Positions 1-8,336 of a stretch of DNA of 64,000 nucleotides are shown in pieces; the stretch's first letter is position 1, and every line of letters starts with the position of its first letter. The position numbers and the translations under genes are program-made. The notes under the pieces were generated by a model. It was not told the DNA's origin. It saw only the letters and a program-made list of their open reading frames with translations, and did no database searches. The stretch is from Myxococcales bacterium. Its GTDB lineage: Bacteria; Myxococcota_A; UBA9042. The stretch is from the NCBI GenBank assembly GCA_947491025.1, contig CANLIC010000010.1, forward strand, positions 1-64,000, in the 5' to 3' direction.

Positions 1-42
1 CGGGTCGATCCCCCCAGACCGAGCCATCCACAGGAGGCCTTC

Positions 43-282
43 GTGAGCCGGAGCTGGACCGACAAGCAGGGGCAGTACCTCGCGTTCATCGCGATGTACA
101 CCAAGGTCAACGGCGTCGCTCCCGCCGAGAGTGACATGCAGCGTTATTTCAGGATCACCGCGCCCTCGGTCCACGCAATGGTCGTCGCGCTCGACGCCGC
201 GGGGCTCATCGAGCGCACGCCTCGGGTCAGCAGAAGCATCCGAGTGCTGGTCGCTCCAGAGTTGCTACCCAGGTTGGAGTAG
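43..282 (+). CDS. LexA-type winged-helix DNA-binding protein (stand-alone)
   Basis: This 79-residue protein matches the N-terminal DNA-binding domain of LexA-family repressors. The order is a first helix (about residues 8-23), the phrase GVAPAESDMQRYF typical of the LexA wing-helix entry, a recognition helix around ITAPSVHAMVVALDAAGLI, and a basic wing (RTPRVSRSIRV). There is no peptidase S24 autocleavage domain, so it would not be RecA-inducible as LexA is. The GTG start is set by AGGAGG at 32-37, five bases upstream. It probably binds DNA as a small transcription regulator; its targets are unknown. The next gene lies more than 400 bases downstream, so it looks monocistronic. Confidence 0.75.
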   Translation: MSRSWTDKQGQYLAFIAMYTKVNGVAPAESDMQRYFRITAPSVHAMVVALDAAGLIERTPRVSRSIRVLVAPELLPRLE

Positions 283-719
283 CCGGGTGGAAGCGCTATC
301 GAATCGATCGAAATTTGCTTGTTGGAGCTCTAGCCCGAGACGCCGGCCCGCACCGTCGCGGCCTGGCGCCCGCGCGGAGCCCGCCGCCGTCGTGCCGCAT
401 CTCGCCGGCGCTGCGGCTGTGCGCCATTCGCTGGGGCTTCTCTTCTCCCCTGCCAGACCCCACCCGATCATGACAGCTCAGGAGATCGCCCGCGACTCTC
501 GTGCGTCCAAGCCCTCTGGCGAACGCAGCGGGCGCGCCCCGCCGCCTCCCCCTCGCCACCGCGTCCGCGGCGCGACCAGCGCCGGGAGCCCGGGGAGCCG
601 CGCTGCGCCGCGGCCGACCGTGCCCCCGCGTCGCCGACCTCGCCCGCGCCGCCGACCTCGCCGTGCTCGCCTCGGCCCGCCGGTCCTTGGCTGCTCGGCG
701 CCTCGTCTGGGAGGGCCCG
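283..719. other. Gene-free stretch between the LexA-like gene and the four-TM gene
   Basis: No open frame here has both a ribosome site and protein-like composition. Frames that cross it are Arg/Pro/Ala-rich shadows. The first about 50 bases are richer in A/T than the rest. No clear promoter, terminator or RNA gene was recognised. Confidence 0.4.
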
Positions 720-1580
720 ATGCGCAGTGGAATCGCTCTCGCCGTCATCGGCGCGCTGCTCGGCCTTGTCGGCCCTTTGCTGCTGCCCTTCGTCACCATC
801 TTGGAGGTCGAGGGACCCGCCATTCCCGGCTACAAGACGCTGCCAGGCGCCCTCGGCGTCGGCCTCTGCCTCGCCGCCCTGGCGACGATCGCCCTTCTCC
901 TGCACCGCCGCCGGCTTCAGGGCCTCGGCGCCGTCCTCGGTGGTCTCGCGCTCGGCGAGCTGGCGCTGATGGCCTGGACCTGGCACGACGTCTGGTCCCT
1001 CATCCCCTGCGAAGAGTCCGGCCTCGCCCTCTGCGAACCCGACACCGGGCTGCTGGTCGCCGAGACCCTGGTTCGCCTCGACTGGGGCGTCGGCGCCTGC
1101 CTCGTCGGCGCCGCGCTGCTCTTCATCGGCGGCGTCCGGGTGCTGCAAGCCCAGCCGGAGTATGGCCGCCATGAGCGCTTCTTGCGCGTCCGGCTCGGCT
1201 GGCAGGGCTGCACCCTGGTCGAGTGCGTCGCGTTCCGACGGCATGCCATCAGCCTTGGCGAGAGCGACCTGGCGACGTTGCGGGTGCCTGCCGACGGCCT
1301 CGAGACGCACCTCTTCCTCCTGCCCCTCGCCGGCGATGACGAGGCTTGGCAGGTGACCGCGCCGCCGCTGGGTAGCCTCGAGATCATCGGCCGCGACGGT
1401 CTACACGCGCTGTGCCCAGGCGAGTCGCGCCAGGTCCGGCGCGGCGACTGCGGCATGCTGCGGCTGGACGACGACCTCTTCGTCAGCTTCGACTTCATGA
1501 CTGCCGACGGCGACGCGCTCGGCAGCGCGCCAGACACCGCCTTCGACCTCATGGCGCCTCTGACCGCGCCCTGGCACTAG
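720..1580 (+). CDS. Four-TM membrane protein with C-terminal FHA-like soluble domain
   Basis: The start is placed at ATG 720 because GGGAGGG at 709-715 sits just upstream; the longer open frame from 501 adds only an Arg/Ala-rich tail. The 286-residue protein has four hydrophobic segments (about residues 1-27, 42-62, 68-90, 117-140) and then about 140 soluble residues. The soluble part has a beta-rich pattern (DLATLRVPADGL, GSLEIIGRDGL, RRGDCGMLRLDDDLFVSFDF) reminiscent of the degenerate FHA-like modules at the start of myxobacterial gliding-motility/TonB-like proteins. That comparison is by eye and weak. A short extracytoplasmic loop carries two Cys (about CEESGLALCEPD). Function unknown; it stands alone, convergent with the GHKL gene. 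Confidence 0.6.
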   Translation: MRSGIALAVIGALLGLVGPLLLPFVTILEVEGPAIPGYKTLPGALGVGLCLAALATIALLLHRRRLQGLGAVLGGLALGELALMAWTWHDVWSLIPCEESGLALCEPDTGLLVAETLVRLDWGVGACLVGAALLFIGGVRVLQAQPEYGRHERFLRVRLGWQGCTLVECVAFRRHAISLGESDLATLRVPADGLETHLFLLPLAGDDEAWQVTAPPLGSLEIIGRDGLHALCPGESRQVRRGDCGMLRLDDDLFVSFDFMTADGDALGSAPDTAFDLMAPLTAPWH

Positions 1581-1779
1581 CCATGCCGATGCCGAGGCCC
1601 TCGCAGCGGTCCCGCCACGTCTGCCGGGGCCGCTGTCGCAACTTCACGGCCTGAAACGCGACGCGACGTCTGGGCCTCCCCGCCTGGCCGTGGTCTCCGC
1701 GACCGCCGCCATTCCATCGTCCAGCGCCTTCGGGCCTGGCAGGAGCCTCGGCCGGCCGGGCGCAGCACCCCAAAGCCGC

Positions 1780-3090
1780 CTATGGGGATTTCGCCGGGAC
1801 GCGGCCTTCGCTCTGCAGCGCACGGACGGCGATCATCAACGCAGCGCGCACCTGGGCCGTCGCCGCCACGACCCGAATTCGGCCGGCCGAGGTCAAGTGC
1901 GGCGCGGCGCTGTACAAGAGCGCGTAGGCGTAGGCATCGGAGATGGTGGGCACGCTCGCGCCGTTGAGCTCGACGATGGCGCTCGGGCTCGTCGCCAGCA
2001 GCTGCGCGATGTCGCCCCCGATGTCCGCTGCGTGGCTGCGCTCGACCGCGACGACCACCGAAGGCCTGCCGATCTCGACGGCGTGCACACGCCCTTCGCG
2101 CTCATCGGCGGCGGCCCTGGGCGCGCTGGGACCGTCGTAGAATGCGATCGGGAGTCCGCTGCCTGCCCCTGGATATTCCAGCTCCGAGACCACTTCTTGG
2201 ATGAGCTTCCTACTGGTGCGGCCTTGATGTTCGAACTTCAGCTTGAACTCGACGACGGTCCCCGGCCAGGCGTTCTTGACCTTCTGGACCTGGCCGCGGG
2301 CCTCGGCCGGCGAGCTCGAGCTCGAGGTGTAGAGGTGGTCTGCGGTCCAGATCTTGAGCGATCCGCCGAGGCGAAGTGAGACATTGCGGACGACGTAGAG
2401 GCCGACGCCGCGGTTCTGGCCCGGCTGCTTGCTGCCAGAGAACCCAGGCGAGGCCGCCAGGTCGAGGGCCTCGGCGTCGGTCAGATCGCGCTTGAGCGCC
2501 TCGCGGACGTCGCGGATGATCCCCTTGCCCGTGTCGGCGACGGCGAAGGTCCAGGTGCGCTGGGCGTCCTTGGCCGTGACACGCCAGGCCATGTGGGCGC
2601 CGGACGCGCCGCCGCCGGCGTGATGGAAGACGTTGCGGGCGATGTCCTCCACGCACTGCAGCAGCACGTCAGCGCTCCCTTCATCGTCCTCCGTCGCCCC
2701 CAACAGACGGCTGCGCCAGTCGGAGTCCCGCTCCAGGTCGTACTCGCTGCCGATCACGGCGTGTCGGCTGCTCAAGCTCTTGCCCGCCAGCGCGCTGAGC
2801 AGGCCGGACTGGTAGGTCACGGGGCGCTTGAGCTCGTCATCCCAGCCCAGCGGCGCGCGGCCGGACTTCCGACTCCAACCGGCGAGCGCCGACACCATCG
2901 CCACCAGCGCGGGATCGATTCGTTCCGGCCACGTCTGTGCCGCTGTGTCGGCTGCGATCAGCCCCACCTGCAGCCCCGCCGCCAGCGGTCGTCCCTCGTG
3001 GTCGAGGGGCATCGCGGCTGCCGGGTTGTCCGCCAGCTCGTGGAGCGTGCACGCCGTAGGCAGCGACCACCGCCGCCTATGCGGGGTCAT
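1780..3090 (-). CDS. GHKL ATPase with C-terminal STAS-like (DUF4325-type) domain
   Basis: A 436-residue protein from ATG 3090, preceded by GGAG; the upstream in-frame extension to 3297 is not protein-like. The N-terminal about 130 residues are unassigned. A histidine-kinase-type ATPase fold follows at about residues 140-285: N-box VEDIARNVFHHA (E148, N153), G1 box VADTGKGI (D186), and G2 box NRGVGLYVV (N226). There is no phospho-acceptor domain, so it is an ATPase or anti-sigma-like kinase rather than a two-component sensor. Residues about 340-425 (PSVVVAVERSHAADIGGDI then VELNGASVPTISDAYAYAL) look like the STAS-like domain often found with such ATPases. By analogy it may act in partner-switching or as an ATP-dependent sensor. 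It is transcribed alone, divergent from the LOTUS gene. Confidence 0.7.
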   Translation of the reverse strand: MTPHRRRWSLPTACTLHELADNPAAAMPLDHEGRPLAAGLQVGLIAADTAAQTWPERIDPALVAMVSALAGWSRKSGRAPLGWDDELKRPVTYQSGLLSALAGKSLSSRHAVIGSEYDLERDSDWRSRLLGATEDDEGSADVLLQCVEDIARNVFHHAGGGASGAHMAWRVTAKDAQRTWTFAVADTGKGIIRDVREALKRDLTDAEALDLAASPGFSGSKQPGQNRGVGLYVVRNVSLRLGGSLKIWTADHLYTSSSSSPAEARGQVQKVKNAWPGTVVEFKLKFEHQGRTSRKLIQEVVSELEYPGAGSGLPIAFYDGPSAPRAAADEREGRVHAVEIGRPSVVVAVERSHAADIGGDIAQLLATSPSAIVELNGASVPTISDAYAYALLYSAAPHLTSAGRIRVVAATAQVRAALMIAVRALQSEGRVPAKSP

Positions 3091-3322
3091 GGCGCAGCTC
3101 CGACAGGCTCCAACCCGCTCATCCTGGCCGGCTTCGAGTCCAGATCGCCGCGCCGGCTGGGAGCGAGGTGGTCGCCCTGGCACCAGCGAGCGCATTGCCG
3201 CCACGATCGCGGGCGGCGCGCAGTCGCTATCGAGGCGAAGGTCGCGGGTGGCGAAGGGCTCGTCGCCATCTTCAAGTTCCGAGAAACAATAGCACATTTC
3301 TGCGCGCGACCTGAGTGCAGCC

Positions 3323-3337
3323 TGTCAACCATTGACA
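3323..3337. promoter_or_regulatory. Perfect 6-3-6 inverted repeat overlapping a -35 box (operator-like)
   Basis: TGTCAA (3323-3328), CCA, then TTGACA (3332-3337) form an exact inverted repeat. The right arm is also the -35 hexamer of the plus-strand promoter candidate. On the minus strand the left arm also reads TTGACA, towards the GHKL gene, but no good -10 box was seen at the right distance there. A repressor dimer bound here would block the plus promoter. Which protein binds is not known. Confidence 0.4.
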
Positions 3338-3359
3338 CTGTGTGCGACGCGCCTACACT
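3332..3359 (+). promoter_or_regulatory. Sigma-70-like promoter candidate
   Basis: TTGACA at 3332-3337 is a consensus -35 box. TACACT at 3354-3359 matches four of six bases of the -10 consensus, and the spacer is 16 bases. Transcription would begin near 3366 and run about 175 bases to the hairpin at 3541-3567 and into the LOTUS gene. In a genome this rich in G/C a full TTGACA at correct spacing is unlikely to be chance, but no start-site data exist. Confidence 0.5.
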
Positions 3360-3365
3360 GCAAAT

Positions 3366-3576
3366 CGACCGCAGCGGCCCATCGTGGTTGTGGCGGGTGC
3401 TTGTCGTTGTGTACGGCATGTCTGCGAGCGTACTCTTTCAGTTGGTCATGGTCTAGGCCACCTCTGGGCGGTCAGCCTGACTCTGCATGAAATGACCCAC
3501 TCCGGGCCGCTACCTGACGACAATCACGCACGATGTCAGCAAGAGCGGATGATGTTCATCCGCTCTTGTTGTTTTT
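3366..3576 (+). ncRNA. Candidate small RNA or transcribed leader (about 210 nt)
   Basis: The segment is bounded by a sigma-70-like promoter (3332-3359) and a terminator-like hairpin with T-tract (3541-3576), the layout of an independently transcribed small RNA. It has no open frame with a ribosome site, and I recognise no family (not tmRNA, 6S, SRP or RNase P). The alternative is a 5' leader with an attenuator for the LOTUS gene. The call rests only on layout and composition. Confidence 0.3.
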
Positions 3577-4474
3577 GGTCGACGCTGGAAGACGTGGCGA
3601 CGCAACGCTCCCAGGATGCGAGCCCATTGCCTGGAGGCCCAGCCTGACGCACGAGCTGCAGCGAACCATCCAGGAGATCTTGGCCGCCAGCCCCGGCCGC
3701 TCCATCCGACTCGCAGCTCTTGGCCTCGCGTTGGCTCGCCAGGATCGCGGCTTCCATCCTCGCAACCACGGCCACAGCAAGCTCCTCCACCTCGTGCGCG
3801 CGCTGGACGTGGGAACACTCGCCGTCGACGACAGCGGGATCCATTGGACGCTTACCGCGCTCGAGACCGATGGGCAGGCCCCAGCCTCCGGCCCGCCCGT
3901 CGTCGACCTTGGCGTCCGCGTCGATCCGACCTGGTGGCGCGCTGTGACCGGACCGCCGACGGAGCCAGCGGTCTACTTTGACCTTGGCGCAGAGTCACTG
4001 TGCATCGACGCCACCGCGGTCGCAGCCGAACCCGAACGATACGTGCCCCTGCCTCGGCTTGAAGCGGCGTCACTTGAAAGGCCTCCGCCAGGGTTCGTGG
4101 AGGACGCGACAGGCCACCGGGTCCCATCGGAAACTGCCGAGCCCGAGGTTGGGTCGCCCCGCACGCAGCGCCTCATGGGGGCGGAGCTTCGCATCGCCGT
4201 CGTGGAGACGCTTGACGCTTGGTCAGGCCGACACGGAGTCGAGCGCCGGCGCTGGGTGGCCAAAAACGTCCCTGCCCTGGCGCCCGTCGCCCGGCGACTC
4301 AGGAGCGCTGGCAGCAAAACGGCTGACGCGGACCCAGCGCCGCGGGCCCTTGTGCAGGCGTGGCTCGATGGCTGCAGCGACACAGAGCTGGGGGCGATCG
4401 TCGCATCCTTGGGTCCGGTCGAAAGGTTGCTGCGGTCGCTCCGCGTGAGCGATCCTCCAGAGGCCGATCGGTAA
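3533..4474 (+). CDS. LOTUS (OST-HTH) domain protein, putative RNA-binding
   Basis: The 313-residue open frame holds a LOTUS/OST-HTH-like domain at about residues 41-108: a helix ending ILAASPG, then RSIRLAALGLALARQD, then the hallmark stretch around GFHPRNHGHSKLLHLVRAL and a strand ending IHWTL. In studied proteins this winged-helix fold binds RNA. Bacterial members are often fused to a NYN nuclease domain; none is visible here. The rest (about 110-313) is unassigned, with a helical C-terminal part (about 200-305). The start is doubtful: ATG 3533 has no ribosome site and the hairpin at 3541-3567 begins inside the reading frame, so translation may begin downstream, for example at TTG 3575. Confidence 0.6.
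   Translation: MSARADDVHPLLLFLVDAGRRGDATLPGCEPIAWRPSLTHELQRTIQEILAASPGRSIRLAALGLALARQDRGFHPRNHGHSKLLHLVRALDVGTLAVDDSGIHWTLTALETDGQAPASGPPVVDLGVRVDPTWWRAVTGPPTEPAVYFDLGAESLCIDATAVAAEPERYVPLPRLEAASLERPPPGFVEDATGHRVPSETAEPEVGSPRTQRLMGAELRIAVVETLDAWSGRHGVERRRWVAKNVPALAPVARRLRSAGSKTADADPAPRALVQAWLDGCSDTELGAIVASLGPVERLLRSLRVSDPPEADR
3541..3567 (+). terminator. Perfect 12-bp hairpin with 3-base loop and T-rich tail
   Basis: AAGAGCGGATGA (3541-3552), loop TGT, then TCATCCGCTCTT (3556-3567) is an uninterrupted 12-bp stem. It is followed by a T-rich run to 3576 that includes five consecutive T. This is the form of an intrinsic terminator or attenuator on the plus strand. It lies eight bases after the annotated ATG of the LOTUS frame, so it would either stop a short RNA from the upstream promoter or control entry into that gene. 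Confidence 0.55.
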
Positions 4475-4557
4475 CGCAACCTCGCGGCGCTTGGGTGCAA
4501 CAGTGGCTGCCGCCTGGGCCGCCAATCCGAACCAGCCCACGGGCCGTCACGGGCCGT

Positions 4558-7500
4558 TCAGTCCGCCTCGTCGCCCTCGGGCGCCTCGTCGGTCGACGGG
4601 GGCGTCGCGCCGCGGCAGATGCGGCCGGCATCTTCAGCGTCTTCGCTGGCGCCAGCGCGCCGCGCCAACGGCTCCAACTCGCAGGCGACGACCTTGCGCG
4701 CTGGGCCGCGGCTCCGCTCCAACGCCAGCTCGTACACCGGCAAGGCCGATTTGTGCCTGCCCTCGTGGGCCAGCATTCGGGCCTCAGCGAGAGCTGGCTC
4801 GGCGCGGGCCGGCGCGGTCTCCTCGAGCGCGCGAGCGGCGGTCCGAAGGGAGGCTAGCGCGTCGGGTCGTGGCCAAGGCTTGGCAGGCGTCGCAGCCGCG
4901 GCAGCGCCCGCCGCCGCGGGCGACTGGCCCGGCAATCGGCCCGGGGCCTGGCCCGGCGACTGGCCGGGCGGCAGCGACGCCCGGGATGCGGCCGCTGCCG
5001 CCGCTTCGACGGACGGGCCGGCGAGGGCGACGTGGGCCAACTCTGCCAGCTCGTGGGCGAGGTCGAACGCGTTAGGCTCGAGCTGCAGGCCCTCCATCAG
5101 AAGCGCCGCCCGCTCTTGCGCGCTCTGGTGCCCCTTGCCGACCGCCAAGCGCGCTCGGACCACCGCCGCGTCGCGCGGGTCGATGGCGGCGGCCCGCTCC
5201 AGCTGCTCCATCGCCGGCCGTCGCCCACTGTCGCCGCCGAGGCTGGCCAACGCCAGCGCCCAGGCCATTCGCCCGCGCACGCCGTCGCAGCGGCCGCCTG
5301 GCGCCGCCGCGAGCGCCTCGGCCCGTCGAAGCGCCGCCTCATGGTCGCTGCGCGCCTGGGCCTCCTCGAGTGCGATGTACAAGGCGGCGCAGGTCGGACC
5401 GGCGCGCAACACCGGGTCCGTGGCTGTGGCGTCGCCGTCGGCCGGGCCACCTGGGCTCGCCGCTGCAGCCCCACCCGCGGCACGCGCTGGCCCCACCGCT
5501 GACGCCGATGGCGCAAAGTCGCGCAGCATCCGCGCCGCACGGCTGTCGTTGCCGGAGCGCACGGCGTCACGCCAACTGCGCAGGGTCGAGGCGGCGCCGC
5601 CCTCGTCGCGCAGCCAGGGCCCTTCGAGCGCGGCTTGGATGCCGGTAAAATTCGGCCGGTAGTCCGCGTCAAACCGGGCAAGCCGCTGCCGCAGCCACGC
5701 TGCGAACGCCCCGTCGAGCGCCGCCGCCGAGTGGCCATAGATCGCCTGCACCAGCTTCGGGGTCGGGGTCTCGTCTTTGTGGCCCGCCACCAGCTGCCGC
5801 AGCTTGTCGAAGCCGTGGGTCTCTTCGAGGTAGCGCACGAGGAAGAACGCCTGGTAGTAGGCGAGCATGATGTCTTGGCCCGACTTCGCCTGGGTGAACG
5901 CGAGGTTGAAGGTGGCGATCTGCGCCAGCTTGCCACTGACGAGGCGATCGTAGAGCGCGCGCTCGAAGATCATGTGGTAGCGCGCGTCGAGCCGCTCAGA
6001 CTCGCGCATCGCCAGGCCCTCGGTCAGCCAGCGCGGCACCCGGCCTGAGGTCGCCTGGATGTGGAAGACGTGCGCCAGCTCGTGGTGCAGCACCAGCTTC
6101 CAGTTGAAGGGCTCTTCGCTCGGCGAGCGGCTGGTGATCAGGTGGCCGAAGCAGACTGCGTGGGCGCCCAGGCGCGGCAGGCCCACCGTGCGGACGCTGA
6201 ACTGCTCGGTGGTCGGAAAGACCTCGACCTGCAGCGGACGCGCCGGTGAAAACCCATAGCGCGCGGAGAGTTGGTCGTGGCTCTCCTGCAAGAAGGGCAG
6301 CACCGTGCGCTCATAGGCCCGCCGTTCGCTGCGGTGCACCCGCAGGTCGACCGCCCGCCCGGTCAGCAAGTCCATCTGTCGAAGCACGCCGTCGTAAAGG
6401 ACCTGCAGCACGTTGGCGGTGCGGACGTGGTAGGGGTCGAGCTTGGACGCCTGCAGCAGGTGCTTGCGCGCCCCCGCATCGTCGGCGATACGCGACAGGC
6501 CGAGACCCAGCGCCGCATGTGCCCGACCATCCTCAGGGTCGATCGCGATCGCCTCGCGCAGCGTCGCCACCACCTCGCGGTAGCGGTGACCCAGCTCCAG
6601 GTAGTGCGCGGCGACCACCAGCGGTCGGGCATCGCCCGGGTGCACGGCCAAGGATGCTGCCATCGCCGCCTTGGCCGCCCGCGCGTCGTCGCGCAGCAGG
6701 GCCAACGTCGTCCGTAGCGTCAGCACCTCGCGGTGCTTGGGCGCCAGCGCGGCCGCCTTGTCGACCAGCGCCCGCGCCCGCGTCAGATCCTCGTCGTGCA
6801 GCGCCACCTCCGCGCGCAGGCAGAGGGCCCGGATCGAGTCCGGCGTGCGTTGCAGCAGGGCATCGAGGCGCTGCCGGGCCTTGTCGATGGCGTGATCGCT
6901 GTCCAGGTCGATGCGCGCCATCCCGAGGGTGGCGTCCGCGTCGTTGGCATCGAAGGCGAGCACCTTGCGAAAGGCGACGTCGGCATCCCGGAAGTTGTAC
7001 TTGGACAAGAAGAGCGCACCCCAGGCTGCCTCCACCGCCTTGCGTTCCGCGTCGGTGGCCGCCCCTTCGCTGGCCTCGGCCATTACCTCGTTGGCGTCCT
7101 TGAAGAAGTCGTTCAGGGCCAGCGAGCGCGCCACCGCCAGCAGATCGGGCGCCGCGCTCAGCTTGCCGTCCTGGTACAGATCGGCGAGCGGGTCGAGCAA
7201 CCGCCGCGCGGCGACCGCCTGTCCGACGCTGTAGAGCGCCTCGCCCAGCAGCACCTGCAGCGGCAGATCGGGTGTGGCGCCCTTCTTGCGAGCGGCCACC
7301 GCTTGCGTCAGCACCTGCAGCGCCCGCGTTCGGTCACCCTCGTCGAGCTCGAAGCGCCCCAGCATCCGGGCACATGCCGGGTCGGGGATGCAGGCGCCGA
7401 GCCGCGCCCGGGCCTCGGCCGTCTTGCCCGTCCGCCACAGCGCCTCGCCGAGCGCGACGGCCAGCGCCGGCGGCGGCTTGGGACCCGCCAGCGGCTGCAA

Positions 7501-7821
7501 AAGCTCCACGATGCGGCCATCTTCGCCATTCAAGCGGGCGTCGGCCGCGCGCCGAATCGCCCGTTCGATGACGTCTGGTGTCGGCGCCTCAGACGCGGCC
7601 GTGGCGCCTTCGTTGTCGTTGGGTGTGGGCCGTGCCGCGCTACGACCGGCGGCGCGCGCCTCGCCAAGGGTCCCGGCGTCGAGGACGCTGCCGACGAGCG
7701 CTACCAGCAAAGCTGCGAAGGAGATGGACCCGCGCGAGGCGAACAAGCGCCTGCAGCGTGGCGCGCCGGCTCTGGCGCCTTCGCAGGGCTGGGCCTTCAG
7801 AGCCCCTCGGCGATCTTCCAC
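4558..7821 (-). CDS. TPR-repeat protein with HExxH metallopeptidase (MA-like) core
   Basis: About 1087 residues from GTG 7821, preceded by GAGG; an outer GTG at 7866 and an inner TTG at 7746 are also possible, the latter placing the hydrophobic signal segment (ISFAALLVALVGSVL) at the extreme N-terminus. After the signal comes a long TPR-like solenoid (about residues 80-470), then a zinc-peptidase module with VLHHELAHVFH (HELAH at about 580-584) and a downstream Glu in RWLTEGLAM (about 601), a gluzincin layout. More helical repeats follow, with a Pro/Gly/Gln-rich linker near 945-985. It is probably secreted to the periplasm or surface. It overlaps the NTF2-like lipoprotein gene upstream and probably shares its transcript. 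Substrate unknown. Confidence 0.8.
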   Translation of the reverse strand: MEDRRGALKAQPCEGARAGAPRCRRLFASRGSISFAALLVALVGSVLDAGTLGEARAAGRSAARPTPNDNEGATAASEAPTPDVIERAIRRAADARLNGEDGRIVELLQPLAGPKPPPALAVALGEALWRTGKTAEARARLGACIPDPACARMLGRFELDEGDRTRALQVLTQAVAARKKGATPDLPLQVLLGEALYSVGQAVAARRLLDPLADLYQDGKLSAAPDLLAVARSLALNDFFKDANEVMAEASEGAATDAERKAVEAAWGALFLSKYNFRDADVAFRKVLAFDANDADATLGMARIDLDSDHAIDKARQRLDALLQRTPDSIRALCLRAEVALHDEDLTRARALVDKAAALAPKHREVLTLRTTLALLRDDARAAKAAMAASLAVHPGDARPLVVAAHYLELGHRYREVVATLREAIAIDPEDGRAHAALGLGLSRIADDAGARKHLLQASKLDPYHVRTANVLQVLYDGVLRQMDLLTGRAVDLRVHRSERRAYERTVLPFLQESHDQLSARYGFSPARPLQVEVFPTTEQFSVRTVGLPRLGAHAVCFGHLITSRSPSEEPFNWKLVLHHELAHVFHIQATSGRVPRWLTEGLAMRESERLDARYHMIFERALYDRLVSGKLAQIATFNLAFTQAKSGQDIMLAYYQAFFLVRYLEETHGFDKLRQLVAGHKDETPTPKLVQAIYGHSAAALDGAFAAWLRQRLARFDADYRPNFTGIQAALEGPWLRDEGGAASTLRSWRDAVRSGNDSRAARMLRDFAPSASAVGPARAAGGAAAASPGGPADGDATATDPVLRAGPTCAALYIALEEAQARSDHEAALRRAEALAAAPGGRCDGVRGRMAWALALASLGGDSGRRPAMEQLERAAAIDPRDAAVVRARLAVGKGHQSAQERAALLMEGLQLEPNAFDLAHELAELAHVALAGPSVEAAAAAASRASLPPGQSPGQAPGRLPGQSPAAAGAAAAATPAKPWPRPDALASLRTAARALEETAPARAEPALAEARMLAHEGRHKSALPVYELALERSRGPARKVVACELEPLARRAGASEDAEDAGRICRGATPPSTDEAPEGDEAD

Positions 7822-8336
7822 GCCCCGTCCTCGCGCAATAGCTTCATCTGCGCAAAGTCGTTCCACATCTTGTACGACTCCTTGCCACCCTCGGTCAGCA
7901 GCGCACGCCCGACGTACTCAAATTCGGCGTTGGCGTTGTCGCCGTCGATGGCGATCGCTAGCAGGCGGATGCGGAACTGCACGCGCTTGACGTTGGCCTG
8001 CAGCTTGGGCAGCACCTCGGCCTCGAGCCGGTCGATGCCGTAGTCGTCCTTGTCGGTGTCGGTTGTGCCGCCATTCTCGTAGTAGCGCTTGCTGATCAGC
8101 TTGCGCAGCGCCGACACGTCGCGGTCCTCCATCGCCTTGTGGTACGAGACCAAGACGTTGTGGATGGCCCGATTCTCCGGCGTCGCGGGCACTTTCTTGC
8201 CGGCGTCGAGGTAGCCAGGGCCACAGCCCGCCGCGAACAGCACAAACAACGCCAGCGCGCCGCGCATCGCCCACGCCCGCGCGCTGGGCCGCCACTCACT
8301 GCGCCGCCGCCAGCCGGTCATCTCGACTTCGCCCAT
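7797..8336 (-). CDS. Lipoprotein with NTF2/SnoaL-like fold
   Basis: The start at ATG 8336 is supported by GGAGG about nine bases upstream; the longer frame to 8696 is not protein-like. The 179-residue product has a basic N-region, a hydrophobic core (LALFVLFAAGC) ending in a good lipobox Cys, and a mature domain of about 130 residues. The mature part (VLVSYHKAMEDRDVSALRKL, then beta strands, ending LREDGAWKIAEGL) has the pattern of NTF2-like/SnoaL-like cone-shaped folds. Such proteins bind small ligands or serve as scaffolds; no catalytic residues can be assigned. Its 3' end overlaps the start of the TPR-metallopeptidase gene, so the two are probably co-translated and may act together at the envelope. 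Confidence 0.7.
   Translation of the reverse strand: MGEVEMTGWRRRSEWRPSARAWAMRGALALFVLFAAGCGPGYLDAGKKVPATPENRAIHNVLVSYHKAMEDRDVSALRKLISKRYYENGGTTDTDKDDYGIDRLEAEVLPKLQANVKRVQFRIRLLAIAIDGDNANAEFEYVGRALLTEGGKESYKMWNDFAQMKLLREDGAWKIAEGL

Larger units (their letters stand above)
3091..3532. other. Divergent intergenic region carrying a promoter-like site and palindrome
   Basis: This 442-base gap separates the minus-strand GHKL gene from the plus-strand LOTUS gene. From about 3290 to 3576 the sequence is noticeably richer in A/T than its surroundings. It contains a TTGACA/TACACT promoter-like pair and a TGTCAA-N3-TTGACA palindrome, annotated separately. The part nearest the GHKL gene (3091-3290) looks coding in shadow frames only. 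Confidence 0.5.
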
